64,000 bases of DNA from JAGXTF01 sp044224315 (lineage in GTDB: Bacteria > Bacteroidota > Bacteroidia > NS11-12g > UBA955). Below are positions 36,762 through 44,200 of this stretch, piece by piece. Where the stretch lies: positions 186,001 to 250,000 of the forward strand of contig JBGAKR010000004.1 of NCBI GenBank assembly GCA_044224315.1. Direction: 5' to 3'. The notes under the pieces are model-generated. The model searched no databases. It was given only the letters and a program-made list of their open reading frames with translations, and was not told where the DNA came from. The position numbers and the translations under genes were made by a program. Numbering within the stretch: the first letter of the stretch is position 1; every line of letters begins with the position of its first letter.

Positions 36762-37213
36762 TTGTGTACCGCATTGCCAAGTCGGATTTTATTGATGACT
36801 TAAGTGGAAACGGCGCCCGATTATATGGAGGCAGATGGAATTCAAAAGGGACTGCAGCCTTATATACTTCGGTTTTCAGGTCATTATCGGCAGTGGAAAT
36901 GGCAGTGCATATCAATGGTATTTTAAACCAGTTTACATTCGAGTTGCTAACCCTGGATACCCAAAAAATTCCTTTGGTGAATTTGAGTAAAAAACTGCCA
37001 GTTGGGTGGAATCAAAATCCGGTTGCTTTTCAAAGCCAGCATTTGGGCGACCGTTATTTAAACGACCCCAATTGCGGGGGCATTATAGTGCCCAGTGTTT
37101 TGATTGAAGAAGAAATGAATGTGATACTTAATCCTGCTTATGTGCAATACCAGCAATTAAAAATAACCGGTAAATGCAAATTTGCCTTTGATGGGCGTTT
37201 AATTTCGAAATAA
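36758..37213 (+). CDS. RES-domain NAD+-depleting toxin
   Basis: Toxin of 151 aa. RES proteins resemble ADP-ribosyl transferases and destroy cellular NAD+. The R-E-S pattern is visible: Arg in GNGARLYGGRWNSKGTAALY near residue 29, Glu in SAVEMAVHINGIL near residue 50, and Ser in GIIVPSVLIEEEMNVILNP near residue 125. All key residues look intact, so it should be active. It is translationally coupled to the antitoxin by an ATGA overlap and is followed by ligA, an NAD+-using enzyme, 48 bases downstream. Confidence 0.88.
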   Translation: MIVYRIAKSDFIDDLSGNGARLYGGRWNSKGTAALYTSVFRSLSAVEMAVHINGILNQFTFELLTLDTQKIPLVNLSKKLPVGWNQNPVAFQSQHLGDRYLNDPNCGGIIVPSVLIEEEMNVILNPAYVQYQQLKITGKCKFAFDGRLISK

Positions 37214-37261
37214 TTTCTACCTGTAATTTCAATTTCTTTTGTTTCTTTTGCCTTTGCATTT

Positions 37262-39328
37262 ATGACAACAGAAGAAATCAAACTTCGCATTGAAACGCTT
37301 ACCCGGGAGTTAAAAGAACATAACTATAAATATTATGTATTGGCCGAACCCAGTATCAGTGATCTTGAGTTTGACCGGCTTTTAAAGGAGTTGGAATACC
37401 TGGAGCAGCAGCACCCTGAGTTTGCCCAACCCGATAGCCCAACCAAACAAGTGGGCGGTGGTTTAATTTCTGATTTTGTAACTGTGCCCCATAAACGCCG
37501 CATGATGTCGCTGGGCAATACTTACAGCGAAGAAGATTTGCGCGAATTTGACGAACGTGTGCGCAAGGTAACCGGCGACAGTCCGGAGTATGTATGCGAA
37601 TTAAAAATTGACGGTTTGGCCATTTCGCTTTTTTATGAAAACGGAAATCTGGTGCGGGCTGTAACCCGTGGCGATGGGGTGCAGGGCGATGATGTAACCC
37701 AAAATGTGCGGACCATTCGCAGTGTTACAAAAAAATTGCATGGCGATTATCCTGCTTCGTTTGAAATACGGGGTGAGATTTTTATGCACCGCAAAGGGTT
37801 TGAAAAACTGAATGCCGAACGCATTGCCAATGGAGAACCGCCCTATGCCAATCCCAGGAATGTAGCATCGGGCTCACTTAAAATTAAAGATACGGATGAG
37901 GTGGCAAAACGCCCATTGGATATTACACTTTACCATTTTTTAGCTGATGAAATACCATTTACCACCCATTTTGATGCCATTCAAAAAGGGGCGCGCAGCT
38001 GGGGAATAAAAGTAGCCGATACAACCCGGGTATGTAAAAGCGTGGAAGAGGTTTTGCAATACCTGCACGAATGGGACGAAAAGCGCCATAACCTGAGCTT
38101 TGATACCGATGGCGTGGTAATTAAAGTTAATGATTTGCGCATGCAGGACGAGCTGGGTTTCACTGCCAAAGTACCACGCTGGGCCATTGCTTATAAATTT
38201 CAAACCGAATCGGCTACCACCCAATTATTAGGCATTACCTATCAGGTAGGCCGCACAGGAGCGATTACCCCTGTAGCTGAGTTAAAACCCGTATTTTTAT
38301 TGGGTACTACTGTAAAACGCGCATCACTTTACAATGCCGACGAGATTGAACGATTGGATGTGCGCATTGGCGATACGGTTTTTGTAGAAAAAGGCGGAGA
38401 AATAATTCCAAAAGTTACGGCAGTAGATTTTAGCCAACGCAAACCTGAAGCTGAAAAAGTAGTATATGCCAGGCACTGCCCGGAATGCGGAAGTCCCTTG
38501 GTGCGCAAAGAATCAGAAGCCCTGCACTATTGCCTGAATGAGGACGGATGTAAACCCCAGGTAATTGGTAAAATTGAGCATTTTGTGGCCAGAAAAGCAT
38601 TGGATATTGAGAGCATTGGCAGCCAAATGGCAGCTAAATTATATGAAAATGGATTGGTAAAAAATGTAGCTGATTTGTATGGTCTTAAAGCCAGTGATTT
38701 TGAAGGCTGGACCGGGATGGGAGAAAAAAGTATACAGAATATGTTGGATGGAATTGCGGCCAGTAAAAATATTCCATTCGAACGCGTATTGTTCGGAATT
38801 GGAATACGCTATGTAGGTGAAACTGTGGCCAAAAAACTGGCAGCCGCCTTACTCACCATAGAAAAGCTACAATCCGCAACCAAAGAGGAATTATTAGCAA
38901 TCAGTGAGATAGGGGAAGTAATTGCAGAGAGTGTAATAAATTGGTTTAAAAAAGAAGAACATTTGGCCATGATTTCACGCTTAAAAAATGCAGGATTACA
39001 ATTTGAAAAAACCGGAAGTGCGGCACCACAAAGTGACAAATTAAGCGGTCTTACGTTTGTAATTAGTGGTGTTTTTAGCAAATTCAGCCGCGATGAAGCC
39101 AAGGATATTATTGAGCAAAACGGTGGCAAATGTTCGGGCAGTGTAAGTAGTAAAACCAATTATTTATTGGCAGGGGAAGGTATGGGTCCGGCTAAGCTGG
39201 AAAAGGCCCAGAGCCTGGGAGTAAAAATTATGAGTGAGGATGAATTGTTAGCCTTGTTAGGAAATGAAATTTCTCCCAAAGAGGAAATAAAGGTTTCTAA
39301 TTCGGGCTCTCAAACTTCTTTGTTTTAA
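37262..39328 (+). CDS. ligA: NAD-dependent DNA ligase
   Basis: Seals nicks in replication and repair using NAD+. Domain order: Ia domain with HNYKYYVLAEPSISDLEFDR, adenylation domain with the AMP-accepting Lys in YVCELKIDGLAISLFYENGN (about residue 119), OB fold, four-Cys zinc finger (ARHCPECGSPLVRKESEALH, then CLNEDGC), helix-hairpin-helix repeats and a C-terminal BRCT domain (SGLTFVISGVFSKFSRDEAK). It has 688 aa, typical. It has no obvious terminator from the toxin gene upstream, so some read-through from the toxin operon is possible. Confidence 0.97.
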   Translation: MTTEEIKLRIETLTRELKEHNYKYYVLAEPSISDLEFDRLLKELEYLEQQHPEFAQPDSPTKQVGGGLISDFVTVPHKRRMMSLGNTYSEEDLREFDERVRKVTGDSPEYVCELKIDGLAISLFYENGNLVRAVTRGDGVQGDDVTQNVRTIRSVTKKLHGDYPASFEIRGEIFMHRKGFEKLNAERIANGEPPYANPRNVASGSLKIKDTDEVAKRPLDITLYHFLADEIPFTTHFDAIQKGARSWGIKVADTTRVCKSVEEVLQYLHEWDEKRHNLSFDTDGVVIKVNDLRMQDELGFTAKVPRWAIAYKFQTESATTQLLGITYQVGRTGAITPVAELKPVFLLGTTVKRASLYNADEIERLDVRIGDTVFVEKGGEIIPKVTAVDFSQRKPEAEKVVYARHCPECGSPLVRKESEALHYCLNEDGCKPQVIGKIEHFVARKALDIESIGSQMAAKLYENGLVKNVADLYGLKASDFEGWTGMGEKSIQNMLDGIAASKNIPFERVLFGIGIRYVGETVAKKLAAALLTIEKLQSATKEELLAISEIGEVIAESVINWFKKEEHLAMISRLKNAGLQFEKTGSAAPQSDKLSGLTFVISGVFSKFSRDEAKDIIEQNGGKCSGSVSSKTNYLLAGEGMGPAKLEKAQSLGVKIMSEDELLALLGNEISPKEEIKVSNSGSQTSLF

Positions 39329-39537
39329 GTAATTTCATATTATTTTAAACTCAATTAAATCGGCAGAAAATCGCTATTTAACCAGGTCTTAGAATTTAGA
39401 AGTAATTAAAATAAAATATTATCTGATATTTTTTTATATTATTTTTAATACTCATTAAAATTTTTAGTGCTTAGGTTTATTAATGTAATCCAGAATTTCC
39501 ATCCGTTGATAAAATAGGCTATATGTAATATTTTCCC

Positions 39538-39546
39538 TAATTTTGC
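39538..39546 (+). promoter_or_regulatory. -7 promoter box of the DUF6913 gene
   Basis: TAATTTTGC, 15 bases before the ATG at 39562. The rest of the gap after ligA (39329-39537) is AT-rich with no gene seen. Confidence 0.5.
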
Positions 39547-39561
39547 AGACGAGGGCAGAAT

Positions 39562-40104
39562 ATGGCAAAAGGGCTCAAATACAACCTGGGGATACGCGCT
39601 TTGCGGAAACTTTTAAACCAGCGTGAAGAAGTGCGCCGGTTTCCTCCATTCAATGAGGTGAAGGAAGTGCTGCTGGCCTGGGATGAAGCCCAGGTAGAAA
39701 CCGACCAGAAAGCCATTGATAAATTCATTAAATTTTGGGAAAAGCACAATAAGCATGTAGTGAAAGTAATTTATTTTCATAAACGCAAAAAAGCCAATAT
39801 CCCAGAAGCCCCCGATGCCAATACCCTGCATTTATCTAAATTGGATTTTAATGCATTTGGAATGCCTAAAACTGCGCAAGTAAAAAAAGTAATGGCCTTA
39901 CCTTTCGACTATTTTATTAATTTAAATATGGATGGAAGGCTGCCTTTAAAAAGTGTGGCGGGCTTTTCTAAATCGGCATGCCGTATAGGTTACAACCGCA
40001 AAAAAGCCCTGGATTTTTACGATTTATTGTTGGGTAATCCTGAAGATCCAAGTCTGGATGGATATGTAAAAGACCTGGAATATTATTTGCAAAAACTGGG
40101 TTAA
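39562..40104 (+). CDS. DUF6913 family protein
   Basis: Soluble protein of 180 aa that I place in the DUF6913 family of Bacteroidota. Typical points are the basic N-terminus, a beta-strand VLLAWDEAQVETD followed by a helix and a strand VVKVIYFHKRKKANIPEA, then HLSKLDFNAFGMPKT, and a late DYFINLNMDGRLPLKSVAGF segment. Function unknown. It lies between ligA and dapA, an order I recall from related genomes. Has its own -7 box. Confidence 0.6.
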   Translation: MAKGLKYNLGIRALRKLLNQREEVRRFPPFNEVKEVLLAWDEAQVETDQKAIDKFIKFWEKHNKHVVKVIYFHKRKKANIPEAPDANTLHLSKLDFNAFGMPKTAQVKKVMALPFDYFINLNMDGRLPLKSVAGFSKSACRIGYNRKKALDFYDLLLGNPEDPSLDGYVKDLEYYLQKLG

Positions 40105-40186
40105 TTTTTTAACTCAAAATTCAATTTTCATCATTTCATTTTAACCGATTCGGCTCAATGCTGCTAACAAAGTGCTGTTAATGCCT

Positions 40187-40195
40187 TAATTTTGC
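40187..40195 (+). promoter_or_regulatory. -7 promoter box of dapA
   Basis: TAATTTTGC, 12 bases before the dapA ATG. No TTG is found at the usual distance. Confidence 0.5.
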
Positions 40196-40207
40196 ATTTT
40201 AAATACA

Positions 40208-41077
40208 ATGAAAGCACTTTACGGCACCGGTACCGCCCTGATTACGCCTTTTAAAAAGGATTATTCCATTGACTTTGATGCATTGGCCAAACTGATTGAA
40301 CACCAGATAGCCAATGGAACCAATTACTTTGTAGTGCTTGGCACCACAGGGGAAAGTGCCACACTGAGCAAGGAAGAAAAGAAACAGGTAATTGACGCCA
40401 TAAAGGAAATCAATGCAGGCAGATTGCCTTTGGTGCTGGGCATTGGTGGTAATAATACCGCCGAAGTGGTGCATAGTATGCAAAACACCGATTTAAGCGG
40501 CTTTGGCCACATTTTATCGGTAAGCCCGTATTACAACAAACCCAATCAAGAGGGTATTTACCAGCATTACAAGGCCATTGCAGCTGCTACACCATTGCCT
40601 GTAATAATTTATAACGTTCCTGGCCGCACCGGCAGCAATATGACCTGGGAAACACAGTGCCGCATAGCCGAATTACCCAATATGGCTGCAACTAAGGAAG
40701 CCAGCGGCAATATGGAACAAGTAATGCAATTGATGGCCCGCAAACCCGATGATTTTGTGGTAATCAGCGGCGATGATGCACTTACTTTCCCAATGATGGC
40801 TTGCGGCGCGGCGGGTGTGATTTCGGTGATTAACCACGCTTATCCCAAACAATTCAGTGGTATGGTGCAGGCCTGTCTGGAAGGTCGCTGGGACGATGCG
40901 CGCAAACTGCAATACCAAACCCTGGAAGGATCACTGGCCATTTTTGCCGATGGAAGTCCGGGTGGTATAAAAGTAATGCTGAATGAAATGGGGATTTGCG
41001 AAAATGTGGTGCGCCAACCATTGTGGCCAGTAAGCGAGGCCGTTGAAAAACGCCTGCGCGGATTGGTAATTAAATAA
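40208..41077 (+). CDS. dapA: 4-hydroxy-tetrahydrodipicolinate synthase
   Basis: First committed step of lysine and diaminopimelate synthesis: condenses pyruvate with aspartate semialdehyde. TIM-barrel enzyme of 289 aa. Motifs: GTGTALITPF at the start, VVLGTTGESATLSKEEK near residue 40, the tyrosine in VIIYNVPGRTGSNMTW (about residue 133), and the Schiff-base lysine in MAATKEASGNMEQV (about residue 162). All active-site residues are present. The next gene begins 6 bases later and may be co-transcribed. Confidence 0.96.
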   Translation: MKALYGTGTALITPFKKDYSIDFDALAKLIEHQIANGTNYFVVLGTTGESATLSKEEKKQVIDAIKEINAGRLPLVLGIGGNNTAEVVHSMQNTDLSGFGHILSVSPYYNKPNQEGIYQHYKAIAAATPLPVIIYNVPGRTGSNMTWETQCRIAELPNMAATKEASGNMEQVMQLMARKPDDFVVISGDDALTFPMMACGAAGVISVINHAYPKQFSGMVQACLEGRWDDARKLQYQTLEGSLAIFADGSPGGIKVMLNEMGICENVVRQPLWPVSEAVEKRLRGLVIK

Positions 41078-41083
41078 AAATAA

Positions 41084-41563
41084 ATGCTGCCGATTTTAAA
41101 ATCCAGGCCTTGTGGATCAACCGCATCGCGGTGGGGATTGGCAATAATAAGCATACCTGCATGGTTTGTTTTTATGAATTACAAATTACCCAAGGGAGAG
41201 TATTCCTGGATATTTTGGTTGCTGGGATTGGTTGTATTACTGTTGTTTTTGCAACATTCCATGAAAAACAGATTCTGGCAATGGGAATTTTATGAATCGT
41301 ATTTAAATAAAAAAAATATGTTGGGATTTAAAAATTTAAGAATAGACTATTCCAACATTACATCCTGGCAAATCCGCAACAGATTTGGAAGTTTTAACGG
41401 CAAGGAAGAGATACCTGACTATACCGAAATGGCTTTCTGGGTAGAACATAAGCAAGGTTTGGCATTTAACAATTTGGATTTTGAAAATTACGAAAAAATG
41501 GAAGAATTATTTATTAAAAAAATGATTGAATTTGAAATTGAAGCCGCGCCTTACAGAGATTAG
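41084..41563 (+). CDS. Two-helix membrane protein with possible PH-like domain
   Basis: Not assigned, 159 aa. Two hydrophobic segments (about residues 17-32 and 41-57) are followed by a soluble domain with KNLRIDYSNITSWQIRNRFG and TEMAFWVEHKQGLAFNNLDF. The layout matches the proteins at 22221-22808 and 27902-28399. It starts 6 bases after dapA, probably in the same transcript. Confidence 0.5.
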   Translation: MLPILKSRPCGSTASRWGLAIISIPAWFVFMNYKLPKGEYSWIFWLLGLVVLLLFLQHSMKNRFWQWEFYESYLNKKNMLGFKNLRIDYSNITSWQIRNRFGSFNGKEEIPDYTEMAFWVEHKQGLAFNNLDFENYEKMEELFIKKMIEFEIEAAPYRD

Positions 41564-41629
41564 TTGCAAGAAAAATGCAGAAATTGTGTATGAACTTTGC
41601 TTTTAAATCCAGATAATTGAAGATTGAAA

Positions 41630-42649
41630 ATGAACCCCAACCTCGATCCTAATTCCGACAACCTGAACAAGGTGGACAAAGACATCGAAAAGGTGCTACG
41701 GCCGCAGCATTTCGATGATTTTACGGGTCAGGAAAAAATACTGGAAAACCTGCAGATATTTGTAAAAGCGGCCAAAATGCGGGGAGAAGCATTGGATCAT
41801 ATCCTGTTGCACGGCCCCCCGGGTTTGGGTAAAACCACCCTGAGCCATATAGTGGCCAACGAGTTGGGTTCGAATATGAAAATAACCAGTGGTCCGGTGT
41901 TGGAAAAACCCGGTGATCTGGCTGGCTTGCTCACCAATCTGGAAGAAGGAGATGTGCTGTTTATTGATGAAATACACAGGCTGAGCCCGGTGGTGGAAGA
42001 ATACCTCTACAGCGCCATGGAGGACTACAAAATCGACATTATGATTGATACCGGGCCGAATGCGCGCAGCGTGCAGATTGCATTGAGTCCGTTTACCCTG
42101 GTGGGAGCTACAACCCGAAGTGGTTTGCTTACATCACCACTAAGAGCTCGATTTGGCATAAATTTCAGGTTGGAATACTATACCGCCGAAGTTTTATCAA
42201 AAATTGTATTGCGCAGTTCAGGCATATTAAATACCCCTATTAAAGAACAAGCGGCGTTTGAAATTGCCAGGAGAAGCAGGGGAACCCCACGTATTGCCAA
42301 TGCGTTGCTGCGTCGTACGCGTGATTTTGCCCAGATTAAAGGCAATGGCACCATTGATTTAGAAATAGCCCAATTTGCATTGAATGCTTTGAATGTAGAT
42401 GCGCATGGCTTGGATGAAATGGATAATCGGATTTTAGCTACCATTATTGATAAATTTAAAGGTGGACCGGTTGGATTAAATACCATAGCCACAGCGGTTG
42501 GAGAAGAAGCGGGTACAATTGAAGAAGTTTATGAACCCTTTTTAATTCAGGAAGGATATTTGCAAAGAACGGCAAGGGGAAGGGAAGCGACGCAGTTGGC
42601 GTATCAGCATTTGGGTAAATTAAAAAGCCGCGGACCGGAGCTTTTTTAA
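41630..42649 (+). CDS. ruvB: Holliday junction branch migration helicase RuvB
   Basis: AAA+ motor that drives branch migration with RuvA. Motifs: LRPQHFDDFTGQEKILENL, Walker A LLHGPPGLGKTTLSHIVANE, Walker B GDVLFIDEIHRLSPVVEEYL, FTLVGATTRSGLLTSPLRAR (sensor and arginine finger), then the winged-helix C-terminus with FLIQEGYLQRTARGREATQL. The ATG at 41630 gives 339 aa; a TTG two codons upstream is less likely. Only one base separates its stop codon from a heptamer repeat array. Confidence 0.96.
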   Translation: MNPNLDPNSDNLNKVDKDIEKVLRPQHFDDFTGQEKILENLQIFVKAAKMRGEALDHILLHGPPGLGKTTLSHIVANELGSNMKITSGPVLEKPGDLAGLLTNLEEGDVLFIDEIHRLSPVVEEYLYSAMEDYKIDIMIDTGPNARSVQIALSPFTLVGATTRSGLLTSPLRARFGINFRLEYYTAEVLSKIVLRSSGILNTPIKEQAAFEIARRSRGTPRIANALLRRTRDFAQIKGNGTIDLEIAQFALNALNVDAHGLDEMDNRILATIIDKFKGGPVGLNTIATAVGEEAGTIEEVYEPFLIQEGYLQRTARGREATQLAYQHLGKLKSRGPELF

Positions 42650-42650
42650 T

Positions 42651-42678
42651 GGTGAATTGTGAATGGTGAATGGTGAAT
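42651..42678. repeat. Heptamer tandem array, left flank of the four-helix-bundle gene
   Basis: Four 7-base units: GGTGAAT, TGTGAAT, GGTGAAT, GGTGAAT. The right flank (43173-43200) carries the reverse-complement type, so the pair forms an imperfect inverted repeat around one gene. Confidence 0.8.
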
Positions 42679-42757
42679 GTCACTTCTGTTGCCAAGATTA
42701 ACACGTTCCGATAGCTTTAATCTAAACGAATAAATATTACAAAATAAATTCGTTTTT

Positions 42758-42788
42758 TTGTATTTCTAATGGAATTGATATAATTTTG
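42758..42788 (+). promoter_or_regulatory. Promoter of the four-helix-bundle gene
   Basis: TTG, 20-base spacer, TAATTTTG, then 23 bases to the ATG. Just upstream, AAACGAAT and ATTCGTTT plus a T-run (42724-42758) may terminate the ruvB transcript. Confidence 0.6.
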
Positions 42789-42811
42789 AGAACTACGAAT
42801 TGTTAAATTAT

Positions 42812-43165
42812 ATGAAAAATAATGTTATTGAAGAAAAATCATTTGCTTTTGCAATTAAAATTGTTAAAACTTGTATTTCGTTAAAAGAGGCTAAGCACTA
42901 CGAATTAGCTAGCCAACTGCTAAAAAGCGGGACATCCATTGGAGCTAATATTGCAGAAGGTATTCATGCTCAAAGTTTTGGAGATTTTATACATAAATTA
43001 TCCATTTCACAAAAAGAATCTAACGAAACAAACTTTTGGATTCGACTGCTCACAGAAACACAAATTCTGGAGGCGGAGCCTTCAAAAGAATTATTAAAAG
43101 ATTGCGATGAAATTCAAAGAATTCTTTCTGCAATCATTAAAACATCAAAAAAACGCTACAATTAA
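42812..43165 (+). CDS. Four-helix-bundle protein (23S intervening-sequence / S23 family)
   Basis: Small helical protein of 117 aa. Family pattern: EKSFAFAIKIVKTCI at the N-terminus, QLLKSGTSIGANIAEGIHAQ near residue 38, DFIHKLSISQKESNETNFWI near residue 62 and LLTETQ after it. Relatives are found inside 23S rRNA intervening sequences and as free-standing genes; their biochemical role is unclear. The ATG at 42812 is preferred over a TTG at 42800. It has its own promoter and is flanked by inverted heptamer arrays, which gives it the look of an inserted cassette between ruvB and queG. Confidence 0.85.
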   Translation: MKNNVIEEKSFAFAIKIVKTCISLKEAKHYELASQLLKSGTSIGANIAEGIHAQSFGDFIHKLSISQKESNETNFWIRLLTETQILEAEPSKELLKDCDEIQRILSAIIKTSKKRYN

Positions 43166-43172
43166 ATTTCCT

Positions 43173-43200
43173 ATTCACAATTCACAATTCATAATTCATA
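43173..43200. repeat. Heptamer tandem array, right flank of the four-helix-bundle gene
   Basis: Four 7-base units: ATTCACA, ATTCACA, ATTCATA, ATTCATA. Reverse complement TGTGAAT/TATGAAT, matching the left array in opposite orientation. The array ends at the stop that closes the queG frame upstream. Confidence 0.8.
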
Positions 43201-43219
43201 ATTTAATATCACGCATTCC

Positions 43220-44116
43220 ATAGCAAATACGAATTTAATAAAAACTCTCGCCGAAAAAGCCGGTTTCATTGCCTGCGGTATTTCAAAAGCCAGAAGATTG
43301 GATGAAGAAGCGGATAATATAAAACAGTGGCTGGAAAAGGGATATCATGGAGAAATGGGATATATGGAGAACCATTTTGAGAAGCGATTAGACCCTACCC
43401 TATTGGTGCCTGGAGCAAAAAGTGTAATTAGTTTTTTGTATAATTATTATCCAGAAAAATTACAGAATCATGCTGCGCCAAGAATTTCCAAATACACGTA
43501 TGGCGAAGATTACCACCGGGTAATTAAAGATAAATTATATTTATTAATGGATGAATTTGAGGCAGAAAAAGGCGCCTTAAATTACCGAATTTTTGTAGAC
43601 AGCGCACCGGTTATGGAACGGCAATGGGCGGCTTTATCCGGACTTGGATGGATTGGGAAAAACAGCCTTTTATTGCGTCAGGGTGTGGGCTCGTTTTTTT
43701 TTATTGCCAATGTAATTTGCAACGCTGAATTTGAATACGACCACCCTGTTACCGACCACTGCGGAACCTGCACCGCCTGCATAGATGCCTGCCCTACCCA
43801 GGCCATTGTGGCCGAAAAAGTAATTGATGCAAATAAGTGTATTTCATACCAAACCATAGAACTTAAACAACCCGTTCCAATAGCCGATACACATGGTTGG
43901 CTTTACGGCTGTGATATATGCCAGGATGTATGTCCTTGGAACCGATTCAGTACACCTCACTCCGAACCCCGTTTTGAACCTAAAAATAACTGGCTGGAAT
44001 GGGAAACCAGGGATTGGCATTCACTAACTGAAACTGAATTTCAATCTACTTTTGGGCAAAGTGCCATGACCCGTGCGGGTTTCGACAAAATCAAGGCTGC
44101 CCTGGATGATGAATAA
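43220..44116 (+). CDS. queG: Epoxyqueuosine reductase, start codon abnormal
   Basis: Last step of queuosine synthesis: cobalamin-dependent reduction of epoxyqueuosine in tRNA. The key segments are intact: FVDSAPVMERQWAALSGLGW with the catalytic Asp, and two 4Fe-4S motifs, CGTCTACIDACP and CDICQDVCPWN. The N-terminal homology (KTLAEKAGFIACGISKARRL) starts well upstream of the first usable codon, TTG 43298. The frame is open from 43202 but has no ATG, GTG or TTG before 43298. An ATA at 43220, followed by ANTNLIKTLAEKAGF, sits where an ATG would be expected. Given coordinates assume that site; use of TTG would drop 26 residues. Confidence 0.8.
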   Translation: MANTNLIKTLAEKAGFIACGISKARRLDEEADNIKQWLEKGYHGEMGYMENHFEKRLDPTLLVPGAKSVISFLYNYYPEKLQNHAAPRISKYTYGEDYHRVIKDKLYLLMDEFEAEKGALNYRIFVDSAPVMERQWAALSGLGWIGKNSLLLRQGVGSFFFIANVICNAEFEYDHPVTDHCGTCTACIDACPTQAIVAEKVIDANKCISYQTIELKQPVPIADTHGWLYGCDICQDVCPWNRFSTPHSEPRFEPKNNWLEWETRDWHSLTETEFQSTFGQSAMTRAGFDKIKAALDDE

Positions 44117-44188
44117 TACCCTTCGAATCTGTTCAATACTTGTCTAAAACCTTTGTTCAAATACCCATGTTTTAGCCATCGACCTGCC

Positions 44189-44197
44189 TAATTTCGC
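44189..44197 (+). promoter_or_regulatory. -7 promoter box of purH, leaderless start
   Basis: TAATTTCGC (one change from TAnnTTTGC), then AGG and the GTG start codon. The transcript would begin at or near the start codon. Confidence 0.5.
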
Positions 44198-44200
44198 AGG

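Noticed and set aside
42724..42758. Inverted repeat AAACGAAT/ATTCGTTT with T-run as a certain ruvB terminator
   Set aside because: The stem is AT-rich with a long loop, so it is only a possible weak terminator and is mentioned under the neighbouring promoter.
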